Source: Chlamydiales bacterium (lineage in GTDB: Bacteria; Chlamydiota; Chlamydiia; Chlamydiales; JAJFMA01). From it: DNA of 64,000 bases. The notes beneath the pieces were generated by a model. The model was not told the DNA's origin. It saw only the letters and a program-made list of their open reading frames with translations, and ran no database searches. Made by a program: the position numbers and the translations under genes. Shown one piece after another: positions 14,755-23,498 of the stretch (positions within the stretch are counted from its first letter, which is position 1; every line of letters starts with the position of its first letter). Location: positions 1 through 64,000 of the forward strand of contig JAUXSF010000024.1 of assembly GCA_030679955.1 (NCBI GenBank), given 5' to 3'.

Positions 14755-17700
14755 TACCAATGAGCTCCACTTTTCATATGTTTATCCCTCATAAAGTTAA
14801 CCTCCCTTACCGCGTGGTCAAGGTAGTAGGTTTCAAAGCTGTGAGCACAACCTGGAAAGGCATCGGTATAGCTTCCAATGAACTTATATCCGGGATCGTT
14901 GCCTATTCGTGCTTGCATGTACCTAAGGCCTCCTGTTAGTGCCGAAATTCCATCACTACAGTGAGCTAGATTAGCATAACCACCAAACTGATCACCCTCA
15001 ATTATTTTAGCAGATCCGCAGGTAACCGGGTACATCATCTTCGCAATGTTGCTGTCGTAACTGTTTAAAGCAGGCTCGCTGCTAAGTCCAGCGCGGCTAT
15101 GGAGAAGTGGAAACACCCCGCCACCTTGATCTCTAGCAAGCTGTATTGCAACGTCTATACCCGCTTTTACTGCAATTTGAGCGTGTGTTTCGAAACTCAA
15201 CATATTCGCACCACACTCAGAAAAATCTCTGAATAATCCCTTGTCGGCCACATAACAGATAACAACCGCTACGCCATCACATGCCTTCTGGATCTCTAGC
15301 GCTCGTTTCATACAGTAGGCGAAGGACGTGTTGACGCCATTGACAAGTGCAACGGCATCAAGATTATTCGGGTTGGTCCTCGGAATAACAATCGATTGAG
15401 AATGTTTAAGGTAGTCTTCATCTACTTCAAATCCACCAGCTTTGCTACACCCATGCATCCAACCTTTTTGCAATCCATGAAAAGGGAGTAAATGGTGGCC
15501 CACCGAAGCAACAGCGGTGAAAACTTTGGGACGAATTGTTGGCCCCGAAGATCGGTTACTAGACGTTTTGTTTCTAGTGCTGCTTTTGGTGCTACTCTTG
15601 TTACGATCATAGGAGGATTGTCCTCTTAATCCCCACGGGTCAAATAGGGTCAAAGGCCTATTTGAGACATAGGCATAAAGGTTAGGACCATCGACAAATC
15701 CGGCAGGGTCGGGTGTTAGCCAACGCCCCAATTGACAATCATAGTCACGTTTACAAAAGTTATAAAGGCCTGTCAGATGATCTAAGCGCTTGCTGGCATA
15801 TCTCCAAGGATTATTAACTGTTGCAGTGTCGTTAGTTGATTCACCGTAAGCAGTGTAGCGATAAGTATCTTCGGCTACTCCAGAGGTGCTAAGCAAACAG
15901 CACACATTGCCGCGGTGGTCGTGAATGGGTGCATAAATATCGCCTGCGACTTCTATGGCTATAGCGGCACCTAGTTCGGCTCCTTTACCTTTGCCAAGGA
16001 TACGCAACTCCTGCAAGTGGTCGTTTTTGTAACAACCTATCTCGCACATACCTTGGAATAGATAGGAACTATATTCCTGGGAGCCATCAGGATAGCTTAG
16101 ATGTCGAGTTAGCCTTCGGCCAAAGGAGTCATACGAATAACTAATGACCCATTGACCATGGCATTCTGCTTGTGTAAGGCGGTTTAAGGCGTCATACGAA
16201 TAGCTAATTGTGTGAAGAGGAATGGCTTTCGATATGAGATTGCCACATAAATCGTAGCTATAGGAGGCTTGAGAGTCATCCAATACTTGATTCAAACCGT
16301 TTAAATGGTAAGCATGATTGTCCTTGCTTAATCGGTTGTGGATAGAATCGTAAGCATAGTGGTGAGGATCCTGTCCCCCTTCACCAATCAGCTGATCGAG
16401 ATCATCGTATTGGTAATGGGTCGACATCGTGCCAAGAGAATCTTCAACACGAACTTCCAGAAGATTGCCTACTTGGTCATAGCCGTCGGGAGAAATGATT
16501 TCACTCCAATGAGGGGCAAGAATGGATAAAGGACGCCCTAGCACGTCATAGGAAAGAGCCATGGTGCCTGCATTGCCAATAAGACGCCTTGTGTGGTCAC
16601 GACCACGCCAATCATATGCGTGGTATTCGTGGGAGTAAAGGCTTGTGCCTGCATAGTCTGTACGTGAGACGCAAGATAGGTCAACTCCCTGATAGCTATA
16701 GTCGATTCCAGTGGCATCAGGAAGTGTGACGTGAACTATTCTACCCAGCTCGTCGTGTTGATACGCCATTGCTAGCCCATTCGCGAGCACTTCTTGAACT
16801 AAGCGGTTGCTTTCATCATACTCTCGATAAGTTGTCGTGTGGTTCACCTTATCGACGACAGACATGACGTTGTGATTGGCATCGTAGCTGTAAACGTAAA
16901 AAACGGTGTGATCAGACGATTCGAGAGACGACAGTCTGTCAAAAGCGTCATAGGTATGACTAAGAATCACTCCATCCGGTTTGGTGATAGTTTGGAGACG
17001 CCCAAACGCATCGTAGCTATGGAATGTTGTTTTGGCTTTGCCATCGCTCGCGCTCTCACAAAGGGAAAGGAGCTGACCCATTGAGTTATAGGTCCAATCA
17101 ATAGTGTAGTGACCTTTTTGCTGGCCGTCATGGAAGATGAGGTTGTGCTGGCGAATGCTGCGTCCTGCCGCGTCGTAAAGCAAGGTTTGGTGGGCAAGGT
17201 GTTGCCCTGAAGAGCTGCGTCGCTCTATTGAGGAAATTCTGCCTTGAGCATCATAAACTTCAATCGTTTCACGTTTAAGGGGGTCTGTCGTTGTCTTACG
17301 GAAAACGTAGGCTCCGGATGTTAGTGGGTTGCCGTGTCGCTCAAAGTTGTGAAAGGTGGTGAGGTTACCAAGCGCATCTTTCGTCCATAGCGGACGGCCG
17401 CGCGTGTCGAAGTTTGTTTCAGTAGTTGAAGATGTGTTCTCATTGATGGACACTTCGGTGATGGTTTTGTTGCCATGAAGGTCATAAGCATAGCGCTCTT
17501 GACGCAGCACGTTGCCTGTATGATCTTCGACGCGTTGCTCAACAACGCGGTCCAGGTTATCAAAGACGTCAACTGTTCGAATAAATGCTTGCGCATCAAC
17601 CCAACGCGAGGTCGCTGACAGGCGCCCCATAGAGTCATATTCATAAGTGGTACGAGCTCCGTCATGATGTCGTTCTTCAATTTTACGCCCTGCACCGTCG

Positions 17701-20195
17701 TAGCAGTATTCAGTAGCGTAGCCCATGGCATCGATGGTTCTGACAAGATTAGCTCCGCTGTAGACCTGATAAAGGGTTCGCAAGAGGTTTCCTGAGACGT
17801 CATATTCCTCTGTTTGAACGAGTCGTTGCAAGCCATCATAAATGTAGCGAGTATGCAGCTGATTTCTATTCCATTTTTCCGCCAATGTTCCATTGAGGTT
17901 GTAACGAAGGCGCTCTTGAGTGCCATCTGGATAGGTAATCAAAATAGGTTGGTTGCGGCAATTGTATCGCGTGAAGGTAGGATTTCCCAGGCCATCACGT
18001 TGCTCAATAACATTTCCTGTGATGTCGTAAGTATTTGCTAAAGTAGAGCTATAGATGTGGCCTTCAACGCCTTGACAAGGTGGATAAATAACCTGTGTTT
18101 GACGGCCAAATTCGTCATACTTGTATTGCGTTCTGTTGCCAAAATGATCAGTAGTAGAAGTGCGATTGCCAAGCCAATCATAGGCATGCACAGTGCTCAA
18201 AATGGAGCTATCTGAATGGTACTGCGACTCTTTGATTAGACGATCACAGGTGTCGTAGGTGTAGACTAGAGTAATACCACTGCCAACAACTTCTTCCTTG
18301 GTCTTGTTTTTGTTGAGGTCATAGTTATAAAGTGTTTGGCGTCCGATGGGATCTGTCTTAGCAATGAGGTTGCCTTTCTCATCATAGCTATAGTGCAGAG
18401 AATGAGAAAATTGATCATCGGCATCATAGATATCCTCTCGAATAACCTGCTCACACTCATTGAAGTGCTTGACAAGTGCTTTAAGTTGTTTGCTCTGGCC
18501 GGTTTCTAGATCGCAATAGCTCTCTATGATTTTTTCGGGAAAGCCAATAGCTGGACTGCAGGCACGTCTCTGGACGCAATTCATTGTCCGCACGTGAACG
18601 TCAGTTAGGTCATCCCTATCTTCACTGCTACCATCGTCACTAATGGTCATGGTAAGCAGGCCGTCTTCGTATGAGTGGAACTGACGCGATAGAATTCGAT
18701 TGCCCTGGCAAACGAACGTTGCCACGCACAGATTAGTGCCGGGTTGATAGGTATAGCGAACTTCTTTACCATCCGGGTGTCTTTCTACCAGGGGCAGGTT
18801 GAATCCGTCCTGGGAATAGGTCAACAACGTTGAATAGCATTCGGTGGGTTCTATTGGACATAAGTTGGCATCGATTGCAAAGGTCTCTTGTGAATGTCCT
18901 GTAAGATTGCCATGAAGGTCTTCTCGTATGATGTTTCCACGATCATCGTAAGTTACCGCAACCGATTCGATACATCGATTTTGCGAGTCGACGTTAGCTC
19001 TAACAGCCAAGCGATGATTCTGCCATAGGTATTTTCTTGCGGAATAAAGCGCATCACTTTTGGTGTACCTTTCAACAGCTACTATGCGCTCATTATCTGA
19101 TCGATAGATTGTTTTGGTACCATAGGCATCACGCACCTCGGTGGTATTAGCATGTGGATAGGAAAAGGCTGCTTGTAAAATAGGATCGGTGCCACCTCCC
19201 AAAGGTGCGTATAAGCCAAGAACCTTGCCTGCTTTGTCGCCTTTGCCATAACTGATGCTTAGATAGCGCCCTTCAGGTTTGCAAATGCGTGTTATCTGCC
19301 TGCTCAACCCTTCTTTATGGCTAGCGCAGATCTCATAGGTTATGTCAATTCCACGAGAATTCACAAGCTCGGTCAAATGGTTTTCTGTTATCCACGACTC
19401 TACCTTATGCGACCCGCCTCCGGTTTTGTGATAGGTTAGCACTGGAGTGGTGTTGTAGCGAACGCGCTGGCTGTCATTTGTTGTCAGAGTGTATCCAGCA
19501 GGATCATAATCAAATTCCATCCAACCGTAGGCTGTGGTTTCTGCGTGGTTAGTTGCCGTTATGCGCTTAGGAACAAGATCTTCATAATAAAACAACAGCT
19601 TCTGCCCATTGGGACGTATCTCTTTAACCAATTGCCAATACTGTACGCCTTTTTCGAACAGCCTGAAGGGGCGATACAAACGCTTCAAACCGGATCCTTC
19701 CGTTACTTCCATAGACTTATCAGGCAAGCACTTAATGATTCGGTTTCTGATATCGGTTGAGGCGTTAATGCCATCTTCGGAATAGTTGGTATATCCATGT
19801 TTAAAAAGCTCTGGATCAACTGTGAAATAAGCGACGCCGTCTCGGAACTCACGCAGGTAAGGAATGTAAGAGCCTTCGCGCTCCATAACAGGCAATGTTA
19901 CCTTTTGGCTCTTCAGATTGAGGGTGGTAGTGCCCATATAAAACGGAAATTGGCTACCCATTCCATAGCCTTTCCGGCTACTGTAGGGGTGCCCGCTGTC
20001 GTAGCATCTGGTGTAGTTAAGAGACTCTACCCCACAGACCACATCGGTCTGAAAATCGAAGAAATCGCCAGAAACAGCATTGACGCAACCATAGGCACTA
20101 GCCAAGGATTCAGTCTCAGCAGTCAGGCGAATCGTCTCAGCCGTAAGAGGCAATGCGTGAATGCAGGCTAGGAGAAAAGAGAGTAGTTTGCGCAT
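14754..20195 (-). CDS. Exported Rhs/YD-repeat polymorphic toxin-like protein
   Basis: A 1813-residue protein with a Sec signal peptide (MRKLLSFLLACIHALPLTAE). It has a long series of YD repeats (many GNxxxxxDxxGR/xYxYD units from about 380 to 1440) and the RHS core hallmark near 1460-1520 (LDHLTGLYNFCKRDYDCQLG, then RWLTPDPAG, NLYAYVSNRP and DPWGL). The last 290 residues form the variable C-terminal module. It begins with a Ser/Lys-rich linker; then come a VGHHLLPFHG segment, an NGVNTSFAYCMKRA segment, a GGGVFPLLHSRAG stretch that could be a modified nucleophile elbow, and the tail KSGAHW. The module recalls DUF687-type domains of chlamydiae (from memory). The ATG at 20195 has GAGG nine bases upstream; a strong promoter lies at 20225-20253. 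The shell should be assembled outside the cytoplasm. Confidence 0.88.
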   Translation of the reverse strand: MRKLLSFLLACIHALPLTAETIRLTAETESLASAYGCVNAVSGDFFDFQTDVVCGVESLNYTRCYDSGHPYSSRKGYGMGSQFPFYMGTTTLNLKSQKVTLPVMEREGSYIPYLREFRDGVAYFTVDPELFKHGYTNYSEDGINASTDIRNRIIKCLPDKSMEVTEGSGLKRLYRPFRLFEKGVQYWQLVKEIRPNGQKLLFYYEDLVPKRITATNHAETTAYGWMEFDYDPAGYTLTTNDSQRVRYNTTPVLTYHKTGGGSHKVESWITENHLTELVNSRGIDITYEICASHKEGLSRQITRICKPEGRYLSISYGKGDKAGKVLGLYAPLGGGTDPILQAAFSYPHANTTEVRDAYGTKTIYRSDNERIVAVERYTKSDALYSARKYLWQNHRLAVRANVDSQNRCIESVAVTYDDRGNIIREDLHGNLTGHSQETFAIDANLCPIEPTECYSTLLTYSQDGFNLPLVERHPDGKEVRYTYQPGTNLCVATFVCQGNRILSRQFHSYEDGLLTMTISDDGSSEDRDDLTDVHVRTMNCVQRRACSPAIGFPEKIIESYCDLETGQSKQLKALVKHFNECEQVIREDIYDADDQFSHSLHYSYDEKGNLIAKTDPIGRQTLYNYDLNKNKTKEEVVGSGITLVYTYDTCDRLIKESQYHSDSSILSTVHAYDWLGNRTSTTDHFGNRTQYKYDEFGRQTQVIYPPCQGVEGHIYSSTLANTYDITGNVIEQRDGLGNPTFTRYNCRNQPILITYPDGTQERLRYNLNGTLAEKWNRNQLHTRYIYDGLQRLVQTEEYDVSGNLLRTLYQVYSGANLVRTIDAMGYATEYCYDGAGRKIEERHHDGARTTYEYDSMGRLSATSRWVDAQAFIRTVDVFDNLDRVVEQRVEDHTGNVLRQERYAYDLHGNKTITEVSINENTSSTTETNFDTRGRPLWTKDALGNLTTFHNFERHGNPLTSGAYVFRKTTTDPLKRETIEVYDAQGRISSIERRSSSGQHLAHQTLLYDAAGRSIRQHNLIFHDGQQKGHYTIDWTYNSMGQLLSLCESASDGKAKTTFHSYDAFGRLQTITKPDGVILSHTYDAFDRLSSLESSDHTVFYVYSYDANHNVMSVVDKVNHTTTYREYDESNRLVQEVLANGLAMAYQHDELGRIVHVTLPDATGIDYSYQGVDLSCVSRTDYAGTSLYSHEYHAYDWRGRDHTRRLIGNAGTMALSYDVLGRPLSILAPHWSEIISPDGYDQVGNLLEVRVEDSLGTMSTHYQYDDLDQLIGEGGQDPHHYAYDSIHNRLSKDNHAYHLNGLNQVLDDSQASYSYDLCGNLISKAIPLHTISYSYDALNRLTQAECHGQWVISYSYDSFGRRLTRHLSYPDGSQEYSSYLFQGMCEIGCYKNDHLQELRILGKGKGAELGAAIAIEVAGDIYAPIHDHRGNVCCLLSTSGVAEDTYRYTAYGESTNDTATVNNPWRYASKRLDHLTGLYNFCKRDYDCQLGRWLTPDPAGFVDGPNLYAYVSNRPLTLFDPWGLRGQSSYDRNKSSTKSSTRNKTSSNRSSGPTIRPKVFTAVASVGHHLLPFHGLQKGWMHGCSKAGGFEVDEDYLKHSQSIVIPRTNPNNLDAVALVNGVNTSFAYCMKRALEIQKACDGVAVVICYVADKGLFRDFSECGANMLSFETHAQIAVKAGIDVAIQLARDQGGGVFPLLHSRAGLSSEPALNSYDSNIAKMMYPVTCGSAKIIEGDQFGGYANLAHCSDGISALTGGLRYMQARIGNDPGYKFIGSYTDAFPGCAHSFETYYLDHAVREVNFMRDKHMKSGAHW

Positions 20196-20224
20196 GACAC
20201 ATAACCTCAAAAAAAAAGTTATGC

Positions 20225-20253
20225 ATAATATAAATAATTATATTATCAGTCAA
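20225..20253 (-). promoter_or_regulatory. Sigma70/66-type promoter of the Rhs operon
   Basis: On the minus strand, TTGACT (20253-20248), a 17-bp AT-rich spacer and TATTAT (20230-20225) form a near-consensus promoter, about 30 bp before the Rhs start codon. A 14-bp palindrome AAGCTTCGAAGCTT (20252-20265) overlaps the upstream edge of the -35 and could be an operator (inference). Confidence 0.65.
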
Positions 20254-20284
20254 GCTTCGAAGCTTTGCGTCGTAGTAACATCCT

Positions 20285-21982
20285 CTATTCGCGATGGAGG
20301 CGTGGATCGATGGAGTCCCGCAGGGCATCGCCCACAAGGGCAATAGCTACCAACATTAAGGTTAGTAATATGGCCGGTGGCCAAAGTAGATAGCTTTCAC
20401 CTGGAAAGGCGCGGCGCCCTTCGTCCATTAAGACGCCCCAAGAACAAGAACCCTCTTCACCCAGACCTAGAAAAGATAAGCCTGCTTCTGTGCCAATGGC
20501 TCCCATTATGGCAAAAGGCAGAAGAGTTAATAGGGGTGGAATAGCGTTCGGCAAGATGTGACTGAATATGATGTATGAATCGTTAAAACCTTGTGCCCTG
20601 CATGCTTCGACATAAGGCAGATTTCGCTGCTTAAAGAATTCCCCTCTTACATAGCGGCTAAAGCCTGTCCAGCCAAACAACCCTATTATAGCAATGACCA
20701 AGAAAATCGATTTGCTCTGAAGCACGGAAATGACCAACAAAAGCATGAAGAAGGTGGGCATGGCCTCCCAAATCTCCATGAGGCGACAAATCACCATATC
20801 GGTGGTGCCGGCATAATAACCTGAAAGGCAACCAATCGGTATGCCGATTAGTAAAGCTAGGGCAACCGCTGTGAGGCCAACAACAATCGATATTCGAACT
20901 CCAAAGATTAAGGCGGCGGCTAGGTCTTTCCTGTCTGTTCTAGTCAGCTCCCACCATGGAAGATACTGATTCAGTGCTTGCTCACCACTTGCATCGTCCT
21001 CCCAATGATAGGGACGGAACAGTGGCATCATAATGAAAGAAATTTTGCTATTCTGTTCGTCAAGCCAATAGCGGCGGCTTCCTATGTAGAGTAGTTCGCT
21101 CTTGGCTGCATCGTGAGTGGCTACGTCTTGTAGGTACGTTAATATTTTTTTGCGCAATTCAGGCGAAGCTTTGTTTAAATCTGCGCAATAATCCTGGCTG
21201 GGTGATGTTCCACAATCGGTGCGAAGCCTATGCAGTTCTGTCTTGGCTTCGCGATACTTTTCTAAGCTACTCTGAACGGTCTGTTGAAGGGTTTTGATCT
21301 CCAAATCCTCGTGATTTTTATCTGTTTGCCACAGGGAAGGTATGCTAGGAACGGAATTACTTCCAACATCTCGCTGACGAACGTGCTGTTCGTATTCGGC
21401 GTAATAATGCATCAGGCGTAAATGCTGCTCAAACCTCAACCTATACTGAAGGACTTCGTTGAGTTTCGCGTAGGGAGACATGTGATCGAGCTCAAACTGC
21501 CATGTAGGTGGAGGGGGAATGCTAGCAAAAAGTGGATTGCCTTTCCATTCAGTGGGTTGCAGGGCTTTTAGGCGTTGTTGCGCTAGCTTGGGATTAGCCT
21601 CAGGGTCATAGGGTTGACGAAATGCCACAAACAAGAAGAGAAGTAACTGCGCTGTCAAAATGGCCGCAATAGCATATCTGCGTTTTGAGATGGGCAGCAG
21701 AAAGCTTAGGAGAAAGAGTGGTAACGTGAAGATCATTAAGTTAAAAAAGAGGTCTAGGCGCGATGTGAAGAAGCCCCTATAGAACAAATAGCGGAAGAGA
21801 GGAAAGTACAACTCTGCGTCGTAAACAACTACCAGTGGCTTGCTCGAGGCAAGAAAAGGCGCGTAAACACCGACTAAAACAAATAATGCCAATATTCCTA
21901 GTGAGATCATTCCTAGCCAATGACGTCGAAATTGGCTTGCTGCGGAACGCCAGAAAGAGTCGTGCTTTGTTTTCTGCGTCAT
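20285..21982 (-). CDS. oppC: Oligopeptide ABC transporter permease OppC with large insertion
   Basis: A 565-residue inner-membrane permease. The first helix (about 24-44) is followed by two or three further hydrophobic segments (about 72-115) and a soluble, helical, charged region (about 120-335). The standard BPD_transp_1 core follows (about 350-555), with the EAA loop YVEACRAQGFNDSYIIFSHILPNAIPPL that contacts the ATPases. Typical OppC/DppC proteins are about 300 residues, so roughly 270 residues are inserted between helix 1 and the core. It is the last gene of oppA-oppB-oppC, 4 bp after oppB. Likely partners of the core are DppD and DppF at 7.4-9.3 kb. Confidence 0.88.
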   Translation of the reverse strand: MTQKTKHDSFWRSAASQFRRHWLGMISLGILALFVLVGVYAPFLASSKPLVVVYDAELYFPLFRYLFYRGFFTSRLDLFFNLMIFTLPLFLLSFLLPISKRRYAIAAILTAQLLLFLFVAFRQPYDPEANPKLAQQRLKALQPTEWKGNPLFASIPPPPTWQFELDHMSPYAKLNEVLQYRLRFEQHLRLMHYYAEYEQHVRQRDVGSNSVPSIPSLWQTDKNHEDLEIKTLQQTVQSSLEKYREAKTELHRLRTDCGTSPSQDYCADLNKASPELRKKILTYLQDVATHDAAKSELLYIGSRRYWLDEQNSKISFIMMPLFRPYHWEDDASGEQALNQYLPWWELTRTDRKDLAAALIFGVRISIVVGLTAVALALLIGIPIGCLSGYYAGTTDMVICRLMEIWEAMPTFFMLLLVISVLQSKSIFLVIAIIGLFGWTGFSRYVRGEFFKQRNLPYVEACRAQGFNDSYIIFSHILPNAIPPLLTLLPFAIMGAIGTEAGLSFLGLGEEGSCSWGVLMDEGRRAFPGESYLLWPPAILLTLMLVAIALVGDALRDSIDPRLHRE

Positions 21983-21986
21983 ATAG

Positions 21987-23489
21987 TTAATCCAGCGTCA
22001 CTCTAGGATCTAATAAGGTATAAGCCACATCGGCGAGTAAATAGCCCACAAGGGTCAAAAAGGCACCTGCTAAGGCAGAGAACATGATGACGTTATAATC
22101 CCAGTTGATCACAGCGTCGTAGAAAAACTTACCAAATCCATTGATCTCAAAAAGTGTTTCAACAATTAAAGATCCTCCAAGGATCACTCCTAGAGAACCA
22201 GCAATAGATGTCACAATAGTGATGGAGGCATTTCTAGCAACATGTTTGGCCATGATAGTTCCACGGGAGAGTCCTTTCGCCCGTGCTGTGCGCACATAGT
22301 CTTGTCGCAGCACTTCCAGCACGGCTGTGCGGGATAAACGTGATTGAGCTGCCAAACTGCCATAGGTAATTGCAATGATAGGCAAATAAATATGTTGCAG
22401 AACGTCCCACAGGCGTTGCCACGACGTCATATTTTCATAAACCGACTCCTTACTGGTGAAGCCGCTATAAGGGACCGGTATGTCGGTGAAGGGAAAGTGT
22501 CCGTGAAGGCCAATAGCTTCGATAAGAAATGGAGCCACAACGAAAATTGGGATGGCATAAAGGATCAGAAACACGACATTAAGGCTAATGTCAGGCCATC
22601 GACCTTGTGTCATGGCCATAATAAAGCCAAAAACTATGCACAGGACAAAAGTGATAATCATCGGCAAGACGGCCAAGGTAAGTGAGTACTTAAATCGCTT
22701 GGTGACTTCATCAATCACAGTCTTATTGTCATCATTCCGCAAAGTCCCAAAGTCTAGGGTAATGACACGGCTCATGTAGCGGTAAAAGCGTGTTTCAAAG
22801 AAGAAATCGTACCATTTGGCGCTGGCATCGGGTTCGAAGTTAAAGGTCTCTTTGTTATTATCATACCAGCCCTGCATGGCTGCTGCCTTGGCTTGTACTT
22901 GTTGTGGCGTGTCCTCTGGCGCAATAACCCACGAACGTAACTCACCATTATCTACCGCTATTTTTTGGTTTTCAGCACGCTCCTCCGAGGTGACATGTGG
23001 CCCTACGATAGCCTGTCGAGTGCCACCACGGGCGAAGAAGCGCGAAGCCATGCGGCGGATCTGAGGGTCTTCTTTTTCGTTCTTAACCAATGCTAAAAGA
23101 TGCGGCATGATAAAGCGTGATTTGTCGCCGAGGCTTAGGCGTGCCGCTTCGTAGTCTTTTACACGCATTTCTGCGGGATCTTCGGGACTATAGCGCTTGT
23201 AGGCAACTTGCCATACTTCTTGCCGTACTTCAGACTGGGTCATCCATGGCCAGGTATTAAACAGAATGGGAAGCGTCAGTCCAAAATGCTCGCGCATCTG
23301 TAAATACCGCTCATCAGCACCAAAGGCTAGGTTGCGATCATCGCGTCGCGTCGCCTGCCCCTCTGCTGAAACCTCTGTCGCCGTCGTAGGTTCGCCTGGA
23401 GCCAAATTAATAATGATAAAATTGACCAAAATGATGCCAAACAGCGTGAGCGGCAACAGAAGCAAGCGGCGGATAATGTAACTTAGCAT
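21987..23489 (-). CDS. oppB: Oligopeptide ABC transporter permease OppB with insertion
   Basis: A 500-residue permease. The N-terminal helix (MLSYIIRRLLLLPLTLFGII) is typical of OppB/DppB, but a soluble segment of about 200 residues (about 40-255) intervenes before the conserved core (about 270-495). The core carries an EAA loop (DYVRTARAKGLSRGTIMAKH) and the usual end YTLLDPRV. The usual OppB length is about 310. Within the insertion a Gly-Asp-Lys rich stretch predicts a folded extracytoplasmic domain. The ATG at 23489 has AAGG just upstream, 9 bp after the oppA stop, so the three genes form one operon. Confidence 0.88.
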   Translation of the reverse strand: MLSYIIRRLLLLPLTLFGIILVNFIIINLAPGEPTTATEVSAEGQATRRDDRNLAFGADERYLQMREHFGLTLPILFNTWPWMTQSEVRQEVWQVAYKRYSPEDPAEMRVKDYEAARLSLGDKSRFIMPHLLALVKNEKEDPQIRRMASRFFARGGTRQAIVGPHVTSEERAENQKIAVDNGELRSWVIAPEDTPQQVQAKAAAMQGWYDNNKETFNFEPDASAKWYDFFFETRFYRYMSRVITLDFGTLRNDDNKTVIDEVTKRFKYSLTLAVLPMIITFVLCIVFGFIMAMTQGRWPDISLNVVFLILYAIPIFVVAPFLIEAIGLHGHFPFTDIPVPYSGFTSKESVYENMTSWQRLWDVLQHIYLPIIAITYGSLAAQSRLSRTAVLEVLRQDYVRTARAKGLSRGTIMAKHVARNASITIVTSIAGSLGVILGGSLIVETLFEINGFGKFFYDAVINWDYNVIMFSALAGAFLTLVGYLLADVAYTLLDPRVTLD

Positions 23490-23498
23490 ATCGCCTTG

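Noticed and set aside
16338-17926. Long open frames antisense to or out of frame with the Rhs gene, the longest 201 codons
   Set aside because: Repetitive YD-repeat coding gives open shadow frames; there is no ribosome site, and composition is Met/Thr/Lys-rich without family resemblance.
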